NCBI GenBank assembly: GCA_000226015.1
Contig: JH154415.1
Location: 80,603 to 108,669 of the forward strand
Reading direction: 5' to 3'
Length of the DNA stretch: 28,067 nucleotides
DNA from: Mnemiopsis leidyi
Lineage: Eukaryota; Ctenophora; Tentaculata; Lobata; Bolinopsidae
Part shown: in pieces, positions 1 to 11,200 of the stretch
How the letters are laid out: every line of letters starts with the position of its first letter
Position numbering within the stretch: position 1 is the stretch's first letter
Position numbers and translations under genes: made by a program
The notes under the pieces: model-generated
Told to the model about the DNA's origin: nothing
What the model saw: the letters and a program-made list of their open reading frames with translations, nothing else
The model's database searches: none

Positions 1-350
1 GGCCTTAAGGGCCTTATAAGGGGTCACTTAAGGGGTCACGTGATGATTTATCAGTCTCCGAAATTATCAAATTCGGATTCCTCGTCAAATTTTACGTCAA
101 AATACTTGTCTGACTTTTCTTCTAGCTCAAAGTTAAAAATTTGCATTTTTAGGGCCTTAAAGGCTTTTAAAGGCCCTTAAAGGCCTTCAGAACCAATTTT
201 TACATAGCCTAAGCCACAGAACCCGCTAAAATTTAAAATTAAATACCTGCAATTTTCATGACTCTATCTCTTTCCGTTTGGACTCCAATTCGTCGTCCGA
301 TTTGGAGACTTTTTAGGGCACTTTTTAGGGCCTTTGAGGCCTTAATTGGC
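1..350. repeat. GGCCTTAA-rich low-complexity repeat
   Basis: Clusters of AGGGCCTT, TTAAGG and AAAGGCC variants occur at about 1-46, 150-187 and 311-350. They are self-complementary and may be the remains of a transposon or satellite edge. No borders or coding potential were found. Confidence 0.35.
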
Positions 351-361
351 CGCTAGTGGCT

Positions 362-459
362 TTGTCGCGGTGATTCCCGACTCTCGCAGCTCAAATTAGC
401 TGAACGATAGGCAGCTGAAAGCTGAATTATAGAAAGGTAGACGGATATAATCTTGTCAA
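362..459 (+). mobile_element. Short TIR element, copy A (98 bp), TTGTCGCGG...TTGTCAA family
   Basis: It starts TTGTCGCGGTGATTCCCGAC and ends GACGGATATAATCTTGTCAA. The two ends are imperfect inverted repeats (TTGtCGcGg / TTGaCaAGa). It is flanked by the direct repeat CTAGTGGCT at 353-361 and 460-468, a perfect 9-bp target duplication. Non-autonomous and too small to code. Four more copies lie at 25.7-27.1 kb. Confidence 0.8.
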
Positions 460-3400
460 CTAGTGGCTATGACTCTATGAGAATCAGAGAATATGCAAAT
501 GTGGCATTCTTTGATTAGAGACAAGAGTAAGATCTGCATTGATGTCGTATCAGAACGCAACAATCAAGGATTAAGCGGTGTTAAAAATTTAGCCTAATTA
601 TTTGGCGTATTTGCAACTTTACCATAAAATCGAAATTTTGATGATTTCATGAATTCAGCTGGCCCAGGCCGCCAAAGTACACGTAGTCCTATGACTTCAA
701 TCGCGGTGCGAAGTTTGTGAAAGAATTAAGGAATAGGAAGTTGTGCACAAAAATTTGGGTTTCCCACCATTACGTTTTATTGTAATCACGTTCTGACGGT
801 GATGGATGCTTATAGATGATTGATCCACACAGCAAAGCCTCGAACAAATAAAGTGTGGAATAGTGCCTTAACTTCGCTGGCCTTAGGATCAGGAACGATT
901 CTTTGGCTTTCCTCAATAGCTCGAAAGTGCTGGTTCATATTGTAAAATTGTAATGCAGGAAACGCCGAAGTAAACTACTCAAATAACATGGCCTAGTTAC
1001 GTCTTTGCTCGAGAAAAGAAAGAAATTGTTATCGTCCAAAATCAGGACTGAGGAAGGAGGGGGACAAACAGAGTAAAGATAATGATTCAGATACGTTATA
1101 AATGCAGACGTCCAACTTTTATAGGAGCGATTGGTGAAGTTGACTAGAGTCTACTTTTAGTCACATTCAGGCGACCGGCGATAATTGCAAACTAGCGACG
1201 AAAGCCACCAATTCCCAAAGACTGAGAAATTGACTAAGCCGACCAACTCAGCCCATTGAAAAAAGAGAAGATCAACGGCAGAGGCACAGGTAAGGGTAAA
1301 AACAGTTCTACTAAATCAAGCTAAAAAAGTGTCGAGTGTATTGATTTCGAACGGGGGAGGATCCGGAATATTTTACAAATTACGTCTGACATTTTAAACA
1401 GGAAAAATTTTATTCTAATGTTGTTTCCAAAAAGTACTGGTGTTGGTACCGATGTTGCCCGTCATAGCCATTATATATAATTATTGTGATGAGGTTTAAA
1501 TTTAATTCACGTAGTGGTACTACAGACCTAAGTTGAACCAGTGTCCAGTACTCAGTCCCTTTTTGAGCTAGCTAGTATGCCTCAATTCCATTTGGTGTGT
1601 GTTTCTGCGTTTGTTTGTTTCTTGTTGTACCATTACTGTAAGCTTGCAGACTTGATGCAGTAATACTCCAGAGGGTTTGTAACATCATGGATGCTGACTA
1701 TAAGCTTACCTGATCCTCTCCAGCATGATCTTGTTCTCAAGTTCATTCAGCTCAGTAACATTATCACTTGGAAATGAAAGTGAACCCTTCGGTGCACGTA
1801 AGCAATAGGCAATGACGATTAGATACTGAGTTAGGATCGGTTGGACCGCTTTCCCTGCTAACCCTTTTGTATAGTGGTACTACTATTAGGGTAAATAAAC
1901 ATGCACAGCAAGTGAATTTATAGTGAAATACAAATAGTGTTTTTAAGTTGTCCAATGAAATCTGACCAAACAAGTCAATATAAACATCAAACATAAAACA
2001 TGATGATGAACATTCTTTTTTCGCAAATCATGAAAGAACCACTACCATTACCAATAACTCGGGCTTTGCGAACAATTAAAGTTGATCTGGAAAAGGTAAT
2101 TCCATATCATTATCTGCTCAGGACATACGTGTCGAGGCGTTTCCATGCATATCGTTGAAGGGTAAGGAGCCTTGTTGTAATGCTACGGCAAGTTGGTTTA
2201 GTTTACGTGCATTTACTGGACAAGTAGTGACAGAAACGGGCTGTTCTTACAAATATTCGGTCAAAAACTGTGTTTCTTTTGTTTGTGAGCGGACTTAACA
2301 GCGAATCAAACAGTGTTTCATGAAAAAAAAACCGCCGATGTGGTACTGGTAGTGGTTACTGGTAAGTACGACCAGATAATGTAAAAAGTTTCGAATGCCG
2401 ACTGGAAATAAGATATCTGTTGACTGTAAGACTATGATAATGATTGTAGTGAAATAAATTTTGTGTGGATTTATTTCGCGTCATCCTCTCGTAAATTTAT
2501 TAATATTAGTGAAAAAATTTAACATACTCGGGATTATTACGGCGGGTTTATAACTTCATTAACGACCGGGGAAACTTGGTCCGAGGAAAATGTGGCCCTA
2601 GGAAAATCTGGCGAAATTGCTCTAAACCCACCAGGCACCACTTAAAGTTAATCCCGGTCATAATAGTCCAGAGTAAGGTAGATATTTTAGTGGTTTCATA
2701 CGTTTTTACGGAATTTTGTTGACATACCGGAGGACGAAAATTCGTTAAAAGGAGGCATGTTTTAACTTATCGTACATCTACTTGCGAAGTTAAAATATCC
2801 GACTCGAATTGACATCTTGCTCTTGTGTCTTCTGAGTGGGCAAATTCGAGAATTGAGAATGCCAATAGGCAATACCTACCGTTAAATTCACTCTTTACAT
2901 GGGCTCCGTTGTAACAGAAACTTTAGGATGAGTACCGTGCACTTATTCATCATTTATCCATTCGTGTGTTACGCACGTAAACGAAGCATCTACTCAATCG
3001 CCATAACATATATTATCGATCAAACGGCCAACCATCACCTTGCTCTAAAACAATGTGAAGCGATCTAGAGCTTAGAATCTGGATTTAAGCGTCAGTTAAA
3101 CTTGATGTTTTATTCAAAAATTCAAAATAAAGCCCGGTCATTTAGTGACAGTAATTAGTTACTTTGTGGGCTGATGATCTAGATGTTTGACAGCCCCATA
3201 CCAATACCATTAGAGAAATCTGCGGCTGTATATAATGGGGGTACAAGTCCTAATACCAGTAAGGGATCCACAGCCGAAGTAGGAAATGGGAGCAAGCGAT
3301 GGCCTGTCGGGTACCCAGGCAACTCAACTGCCGGCCCTTACCGCCGCAGGAATATCCACTCTCATTAGAGCCAGCGCCGCACTGTATATAGCATGATAAG
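460..3400. other. Intergenic region, no supported gene
   Basis: Only short open frames without recognisable domains occur (for example a 76-codon frame on the minus strand at 1764-1994 and a 61-codon frame at 3183-3368). CCGG-containing stretches at about 2560-2690 and 3130 hint at old transposon fragments, but no clear ends were found. Confidence 0.5.
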
Positions 3401-3401
3401 G

Positions 3402-3420
3402 CCATTTATTCCATAAATGG
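3402..3420. promoter_or_regulatory. Inverted repeat containing a perfect CArG box
   Basis: CCATTTAT and ATAAATGG flank a TCC spacer (8-bp perfect arms). CCATAAATGG at 3411-3420 matches CC(A/T)6GG, the SRF/MADS binding consensus. It borders the CCAAT array, so a regulatory role is plausible but unproven. Confidence 0.35.
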
Positions 3421-3439
3421 ATTGAGGAAACTACACACA

Positions 3440-3720
3440 GTGTCTGGTTTCCAATATCTGATTGGCTCTCTCCCCGCAGCCCTCTCACTGCATTGGTCCA
3501 TCCATCGCACTCCCGGCGCCCTCATTGGCCCGCCTCGAGCGTATACAGAGCGCTCATTGGTCTACTCTATAAGCAGCGAGCGCGCTGATTGGCTTACTGT
3601 CCGCGTGACGTCACACGTAACTACTAATATATCGCCATTGGTCCTGATGTCACGTGTCCGAACCGTGCGCTAATTGGCCGAGCAGGTGTCACGTGCTGCG
3701 TTAGCGCGCGTTCACTGGCC
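3440..3720 (+). promoter_or_regulatory. CpG-rich promoter with a regularly spaced inverted-CCAAT (NF-Y) array, CRE and E-boxes
   Basis: ATTGG (CCAAT reversed) begins at 3461, 3492, 3524, 3556, 3588, 3637 and 3673. A degenerate ACTGG lies at 3714, and a forward CCAAT at 3451. The first five are 31, 32, 32 and 32 bp apart, about three helical turns. A palindromic CRE TGACGTCA lies at 3606-3613, in the wider gap. CACGTG occurs at 3651-3656 and 3690-3695. CpG is dense compared with the AT-rich surroundings. NF-Y is known to favour repeated CCAAT boxes near 30-35 bp spacing. This is probably the promoter of the BCOR-like gene, with transcription starting near 3730-3850. A bidirectional promoter cannot be excluded. 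Confidence 0.7.
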
Positions 3721-4499
3721 GATCTGTTAATATCTTTAGAAAAGCGCTCGCTGTGTGCTGTCTTCGTTGTACGCTCTCTCTTGCTATAACATACTGTGCC
3801 GTTTATAGACCTGTATTTACCCCGGCTGTTTGATTTGTCGTTCCAAGTCGAAAGTTGTCTTGTTTATGCTACCACTTTATCAGAATTTGATTACACAATT
3901 TACCGCACTAATTGATCAATTAAGACCTCATTTTAGGAAGTAGCTTGCTTTGTAACCTGTTACAGATGCAGTGGCCCCTATTTTGTATGCAGAGCACTGG
4001 AATATACACAAATTATTGGCTCTTAGTCAACATTCTTTTTGGCTGCGTTGTTTCATGTCACCAGACGTTGCCAGCGATCTCTTATCGTTAAAATTGTTCC
4101 CATTCGTTGCTCGACCGGTTGATCTAACTTCATCATCGTGCTTACCAAATTTGATTACCTTTTTGGACCGAAGATCATGTGAACGCCTGCTATGTAGACA
4201 GACGACGTAACGACCTCATATTCAACCTTCGTTGTAACAACAAAAGCAATTTGTAAACGTACATTCTTTAGCTTTCCTTTGTCGAATTTCCACTCGTGAA
4301 TTGCTTTCATCTACATTTGTAACTAGTTCGTATTATGTGTTACTACTCTCTTATGATTGTGTCAGACAATATCCTGCTCCATGCTCCTATTGATATGTCG
4401 AGTCATGATATCACTGTGATCAAAAACTCGGAACTCGTATAACTGCTGTACTGAAAAAGCCAATACCGCTCATTCTTATTAGTGATATTGTTATCTGTC
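3721..4499. other. Transcription start region / 5'UTR candidate, no coding exon
   Basis: The pyrimidine-rich GTACGCTCTCTCTTGCTATA around 3769-3788 is an initiator-like site just downstream of the CCAAT array. A 79-codon frame at 3971-4210 lacks any recognised pattern and is treated as chance. Confidence 0.3.
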
Positions 4500-4660
4500 A
4501 CGGGGCTGCAGCGTGAGATACGCTCATTGGCCACGCAGCTAAGTCGACTGCGCTGCCGTTACCGCGTGACGAGTTTTTCAACGGCAGCCGCTCCTGTCTC
4601 TTTTACAACTTACACTCAAACAGTCTTGCTCGTGGTGGATCACGTGCAGGCTACTTGAAC
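4500..4660 (+). promoter_or_regulatory. Second, smaller GC-richer promoter-like patch
   Basis: Another ATTGG lies at 4526-4530 beside CACGCAG, followed by GCGTGACGAG (CRE half-site) and a CACGTG at about 4642. The vocabulary matches the 3440-3720 promoter in a weaker form. It could be a downstream promoter or an enhancer in the 5'UTR intron. Confidence 0.3.
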
Positions 4661-5222
4661 AAAAGCCCGTCATTACAATACTGGCAGTGAATTCGGTCGA
4701 AATTCCACAATATTTTCGGTCGAAGCAAACACTGAAAGATGTTGTGCTTGTAACGCTGGTAACGATCCGACCTTGGACACGTGGCGTGTTTCATCACGTC
4801 CCTCTAGCGGTCAGGGATCTCAACGAATACTAGACCTTGTCCGTCACATGTCTACAATACACAGCTTTGTCAAGCCAATTTGATACCTCTGTCCTAGAAC
4901 TTGTTGACAGCTAAATAGCTGCTTAGCAACCCATCCTGAGTTGCTTCTAGCATAAATGACACGTAGTTGGTTGCTTAGAAGCCTATTCTAGTTCCATGGT
5001 AACCTAATCTCGTCGCATGGTACTTCACTTTTTTAGTTACTTTATAGCATTTTTAAGATATCACTACGTTACAATTCTTTTAACTTATGGTTTTGATAAC
5101 CCAGCATGCAACTATTGCTGATACGTCCTCATTACCTAAAACCGATTTAAATTCAGTAGATCAAGTGAAGTATTATATGTCAGACAAACAAAGTCTTGTT
5201 ATGTGAAAAAGAAGACGTCACT
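4661..5222. other. Probable 5'UTR or first-intron sequence
   Basis: No coding exon is supported here. An RFX-like half palindrome GTTCCATGGTAAC lies at 4991-5003. Several degenerate GTTGCTT motifs occur around 4920-4975. The acceptor used for the first coding exon, if any, could not be fixed; CAG at 5181-5183 is one option. Confidence 0.3.
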
Positions 5223-5268
5223 ATGAGTGAAGATACACAAAAAGTTTCAACTCCCGTTGAATCATCTG
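5223..5268 (+). CDS. BCOR-like coding exon 1 (start codon)
   Basis: ATG at 5223 has A at -3. It is the first ATG in a frame open back to a TGA at 5166-5168. It encodes MSEDTQKVSTPVESS and ends in phase 1 at donor GTGAGG. Joining to the next exon restores a Glu codon and keeps the acidic composition. The 5'UTR structure upstream is unresolved, and the promoter lies about 1.5 kb away, so a non-coding first exon is likely. Confidence 0.6.
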
Positions 5269-8200
5269 GTGAGGCTTTATTTACCATTTTTACGTCCTCA
5301 AAAGTCTTCTTGAAATGACACCCTGTTTTAAGTTTTGGATTTTGTTTAAATCGAACAGCGACCAACTTTAAATTGATTTTAAATCAATTGAAAAGAAAAA
5401 CATTTAATTGCACATCTTCAAAAGCATATCAACGCTTAGTAACTATACTTACGCTGAGTAACTATACTGATGATAAATCTGCTAACAAGGTTAGCACATC
5501 TGAAACCATTTTCTTGGTAGAACTAGAACGTTATGCAGATTTCTACACAAAAAGAGAGAACCCGAATATAGTTTTTTAGATTTACCGTGCAGTGATACCG
5601 TTAAAACACTGAGATCCAAAAGTTCCCATGGCCCAGGAAACGGACTTAAGTCAAGGCCGTGTGACCTGATTAACATAAAGCAGATTCATCTCTTCGTTAC
5701 CTAGTTGAAATTGAACTTAACCACGTTTATCAACCGAGATAAAAATTTTACATCCCAATTAAGTCACTTTACTGTTTTTTGAATTTTGCAAACTAGAGAT
5801 TTGTAACTTGAGAAGCTCCAACATATGGTTCCCGATCGTTTTATCGCGGTTATCGATTTTGGATCCATCAGGTTATAACGCCATTGCTTGCTCATTTAAA
5901 CAGACTGGAGACTTAGAATTGCCTCAAGGATTTAAACAAAAAGCGTTGAAATTGCTGCAAAAATTTACATGATTATAAAAACACCCGGCATAGACTGTTC
6001 TGGCAAAAATCATTTTGCTTCATTGATTGGAGACTTTATTAATAATATTGGTAAAATTTTAAACATGCAGATTTTGATTTTTGGCAGTGATTATAATAGT
6101 CAATAATTTTTTAACCTTTTGACCATGACCCATGAAATGTTCAGAAATTCGTGGTCATATTATCCCCAGCCTGCTTCTCAATGGGATCCACACAAAAATT
6201 GTACAGTTAACAATACAGTGGTTTCTTCCTGATATTTAAAATTTGACGATGTTTTGTTGCAGAGCCAACTCCAGAATTAACCGATATCGATGAAGACGAC
6301 AGTCTTGTCATACAAGTAAGTTTCACCGTTTAAATTTTTTTGTAAATTCTTTTATCTGTTTAGTTACATTAACAGTTAATGGATTGTGCTGCGTGAAAAT
6401 ATGCCGGCTCATGAACCCGCAGCTCTTTACACTTCGGATAATATACCCGTTTCATGCTATTAATTTATAGTGGTATTGGAAAACTCCACTTAACAATTTA
6501 AGGAAGAACTTCAGAGCTATCTTTTAGGATAAAATCTTACCATGATCTTTACTTTTCCCAGTTCATTTTTTCCCACATTAAAGTTAACGTACAAAGATGA
6601 TACACACACAATGCAAGATACCTTAACAAATAACAGCAGCTGTGCTAATATAGCGTAGTATCTGTTTGCTCTAAATCTGTTAGAATGATAGGAAGGTTGC
6701 GGTGGCTTGTTATCACTTACGATACAGCGGGTGTTAATTTTAATGACAATTACTCTGACATGGCCACTACACAGTAATTCCGAGTTTTTACTTTGCGCTT
6801 AGATAAGAAGTCGCCGATAAATTGAAGACGGAGAAAATGAACACGACTGCGAGCGCTTGCCACAGCTCAATTCGTTCAATATATTTATAGATGTAGAACT
6901 TGATTATCAGTTGATTTTCACGCAGCAAACTTTTAACGCGAAAGACTTGATTCAAATACACTACGGATCACTGTAACGCGTTACTCTCTTGATATAGTCA
7001 ATGACAACGTATAAGCAACAGTTTTGATTTAGCGATAACAGTTTTCTGTCTTTACGGTATGTTCGCCAGAAACTATAGACCCCGAAAGTTTTAAATATTC
7101 GACCGCTCAGGACGACGTAGAAGAGGACCTGGAGGCAGAGTCAGTAGAAATAGAAGAAGAGTCTGTCGAGACCGCTGCGATTTCGCTTGAGGAAGATACG
7201 ATGGAAACTTCTGCGGCTCCTCTTACCTTACAACCGGTCTCCAAATCTCCCTCTAATGAAGAAGAGGCGGCCCCAAGTTTAGACGTAGAGATGCCGGAGG
7301 TTCCAGAGGAAAGTTCTGGCACCCAGCCAACACTTGCACGAGAGGAAACATCTGATAGCTCTATCTTAGCTGCCACGGAGTCGGTGATGGAGAAGCTTGC
7401 CGCGGCTGACGTGAGTACTGCTACCTGTTGTTAAATGTTTTAACTCCTGCTATGAAAAGCTGTAGTTTCGGTGGAAATTACATGCCGTTTAACTATGACA
7501 AGTTGTACTTTTACGACATTTCCCGTTATTAGTAACAAATAATTACTATGCGCTTTTGATTTAGTATTGTTCGTGATTTTACGCCAAATCTGACTCCTTC
7601 TATCGGTGTCCTATTTCTACGCACCAGGCTCCCGCAATAAATTGCAAGCCTATGCTGCAGGGAGTGAGTAAAACCGCTGAAATCCGACGCCGTTCGTTAC
7701 ACAAAAATAATTCAGATAACCATCGTAGATAACATTTCCAATCATGTGATCTGCATTCAAGGTCTCTGTTGTTTAGGCTAAGTCGATAAAAATATTAACA
7801 TTAGATTGTTCAATAGTTAAATCCTTGCCACGATCTACTTAGTTGATGGAATTACTTCCTTATTTGGTCATATTTGATCAATCCTATGAACCATTTCGCT
7901 ATATTACTGCTGTACCAAAGTTCACGTAAAGGTCTTATCAGCTTTGGCAAAAATTGGGTAGTGCCGCAATTCTAATTCATCTCAATCTCAATTCATCACC
8001 GTGAACTTGCATCATTATATTTTGTGTGTAAGTAAATGCTGAATCGCAACACAGTTGCGTCCTGATTGAAATAAACAAAACAACCCAAACCTTAAGGTCG
8101 ATTTAATTTTTTTTAAATCAAGCCAATATTTTTTGTTAGATTAGTCTCCCTCTCTACGAATAAGATTAAGAAAGACGCACTAATTATACACTGAGCCTAG

Positions 8201-11200
8201 CTGCTCGTGAAGAAAAGTCTCCAATCTCCTTTTTTCTCCATCATACTACATTTCTGTAGAACTTTGTTACAGGAGCAGAAGATAAAGCTGGAATCGGAAG
8301 ACATCCCCGTTTTGGACACGATCGTTGAGGTCGGAGCCGAAACTTTTCCTAGTCCCGCAACTGTTCCAGGTTGGTATCAGGGTCTAGTTCCTTGTATGTG
8401 TCAACATGAAGTGTTTTGGAATATGCTCCCTGTTTGCTTAGTCGTCGTGCATCATTTCACGTTTCACTTACTCTTTTGCTAACTTACGAAATGCACATAT
8501 TTCGATTTTTACTGTTGAATGATTTTAAGAGTAACTGCTTATCACTGATGCAATGCAAAAGAACCTGATCGTGCCATTTCTCTCGCAACGGTTCACTGCT
8601 AATTCCCTGTGATGTTTCTAGTCTTTGGTTTTTGATTGTTAAACGTCAATTTTTAGAGTCGAATTGTAAGCAGGTTACTATCGTAGCAATGTGCATATCC
8701 TTTGTTCAGAAAATGCGTCTCATTTGCTAATAACGTATAGATCTTTTTACTTTTATAAAAGGTTTAATGTTAAATGTTAATGATGGCCAACTTGCGCTGA
8801 GCAATCAGGTTTTTCCTGACGATCAATTCATTGAACTGCTTATTCTGTTCTTGTATCATTCTAGATAAAGCAATAAGATCGTGTAAGACAGTTGAAAAAA
8901 TTTCATTTGTGGTTTTCAAAACTTACGTTATGTGCAACAATCTGTAGTAGCTCTTTAATGTTGACCACCGCAGGTATAGAAACAGAACCAGTATCCGAGG
9001 GAGAGATCGAGGCAGACGAAAAAGAAATCTTGCCTTCTGAAGCAGATCAGGAAAACGTCAAAATTATCCCTGAAGAGGATTTGCAAGTCGATGAGACGAG
9101 CATGGAGGTAGAAGACCAAGAGGAGAAGGAAACTTTAAAACCAGAGGAACCAATTAAAGACGTTGAGTTAGTTTTAGAGGCGGAGGAACCAATTAAAGAC
9201 GTGGAGTTAGTTTCAGAAGCGGAGGAACCAATTAAAGACGTGGAGTTAGTTTCAGAAGCGGAGGAACCAATTAAAGACGTGGAGTTAGTTTCAGAAGCGG
9301 AAGAGGAGGAACTGTTGCTATCTGAACCAGATCAAGTTGATGAGCTGATCACAGAGGCTATCACACCCCCTGCCTCCACTCCGCCCCCTCCTCAAGCCGT
9401 TGAGGAGCATGACACTGGAACCGAGATACTCGACATTTCTGACCCGGACGAGGGCGATATACTGATAGAGGACTCCCTAGCTGCACGTGCTGCACAAACG
9501 GCAAAGGTGGTCCCCGTTTCTGTATCCCCGGTGCGAAATATCACACCGGTTCGAGATATCACCCCGGTGCGCGATATCACCCCAGTGCGCGATATCACTC
9601 CTGTGCGGGATATCACTCCAGTGCGCGATATAACCCCAGTTTCTCCTGCCTGTCAGTCCCCTGATCTGGTTGCTATTCCATCACCCCCTCGCAGTGAAGC
9701 TCCTCTATCTAAAAATAAGGAAGATGGTACAGATGCTGAGGCTCCACTGGTAAATGACCCGGACTCTTCTAATTCTCCTGAACTTATCACAACCAACCCT
9801 ATCATTGCTCCGTTATTGCAAGTTTCCTCTGCAACAGCAATCGAGACACCCTCCGTAGTTAACGCAGGACCTGATTCCTCAAGTGCGTCTTCCAACGATG
9901 AAGTTGTCTCCTCCACGACTGAAAACAGTTCGGCTCCAGCCAACAAAAATCGGGACCTCCTACCCGTAGAACCCATTTCTTCTCCAAGCACCTTTCCCAA
10001 TCTCCCTGTTTCTTCCCCGCAGCCTGTTTCTTCAACCACAAGTACTCCAGCCCCCACGTCTGCATCAACTAAAGAAGCGGACCAAGCTTATCCAAAGGAC
10101 ACCTCAGTGGCTCCTATTATCACCCCTCCTGAACTTCCCGCTCCACCTGTACCCACTTCTCTGTCGCTGAGCACCACTCCATCACCCTCCAGTACTGGTG
10201 ACATCAACACTGCCACTTCTGCGGAAAAACCTCCAAATCCCCCCTCAACCTCTAGAGCGACTTCTCAAGAACCCTCCAAAAAACGCAAAATTCCCCCGAC
10301 GGAGAAACCGTTCGAGCCAGGCATAATTTGGATAAAACCAGAGCCTATGGACGCAGACGAGCCTCAGGTCATCCCTCCCCCAGGCCTGGCTCCTGATCAG
10401 CAACAACAGGGAAGTTCAAATTCAGGGGGGTTCTCGGAAGAGGCGGTTGGTAGAAAAACAAGTGTCCGGGCTACCCAGCGCTCCTCCTAATGTTCACGTC
10501 ACTGCTACTCAATCCTTAGGTTCGTACATTCGAGTGTTTCCTAGTTGTTTACTTTTTGATTTTACTATTGAAATACTAAATGATCCGTATTTGGTCTTCA
10601 AATTAAATTACGATCATCGCCTGATTATCATAGTTGTTATTCAAAGAAAATCCTCAATTATTTCGTAAATTAATCCCTCTTTTCGGCTGCGCGACGCTTC
10701 GGGTAAAAAGAATTAATTGGCTTTACACGTTCGTGTAGGATGAAATACTTCTTCCTCACATGTATATTGAAAATATATCTCTATAATTTAACAAGATGAG
10801 TGTAGACTGTAGTGTAGTATAGATAACAAAGAAATGGATGTTTTTAGCGTGTAAATTGTTCTACAACTTGACAATGGTATAACTCTTCATGTTATAAATT
10901 ACACAGTTTTACATCCTCTCATCCAGATAAGCAGTACAAATTATCACTGTTCTTCATTTAGGCGCTGTGAGAGTTGAGACACCTGCGTTAAGATAATGCT
11001 GTGGTACATCTTAAATAGTTGCGGCAAATACTGTTCCTTTGAATGTTTAGTACAAAATTTAGTATAAATTTGTTTCACCAGGGGAGGACGTGCAAGGTCA
11101 GCTGCAGAAGATCCTGCAGAGTTCCAGCTCCGGGAGTCTTCTCTGTTCTCTCCTGGCTCAACTACCTCAGGAGCTGACAAGTTCTCTGCTATCTAAAGTA

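Noticed and set aside
1764..1994. 76-codon minus-strand frame that could be driven by a bidirectional promoter
   Set aside because: No domain pattern, no continuing exons found on the minus strand, and 1.5 kb from the promoter.
3183..3368. 61-codon frame before the promoter
   Set aside because: Short, no recognised motif, and next to repeat-like intergenic DNA. No splice or conservation evidence.
3422..3673. 83-codon frame across the CCAAT array
   Set aside because: Starts at a non-ATG codon and is explained by GC-rich promoter DNA with few stop codons.
9392..10068. Minus-strand frames opposite exon 5 (74, 134 and 69 codons)
   Set aside because: They mirror the biased codon use and the RDITPV repeat of the plus-strand exon and lack independent domain features.
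10447..10668. Frame after exon 5 as a continuation of the coding sequence
   Set aside because: It would need a frame change without an intron; the GTAGAA donor at 10450 joins exon 6 in phase without it.
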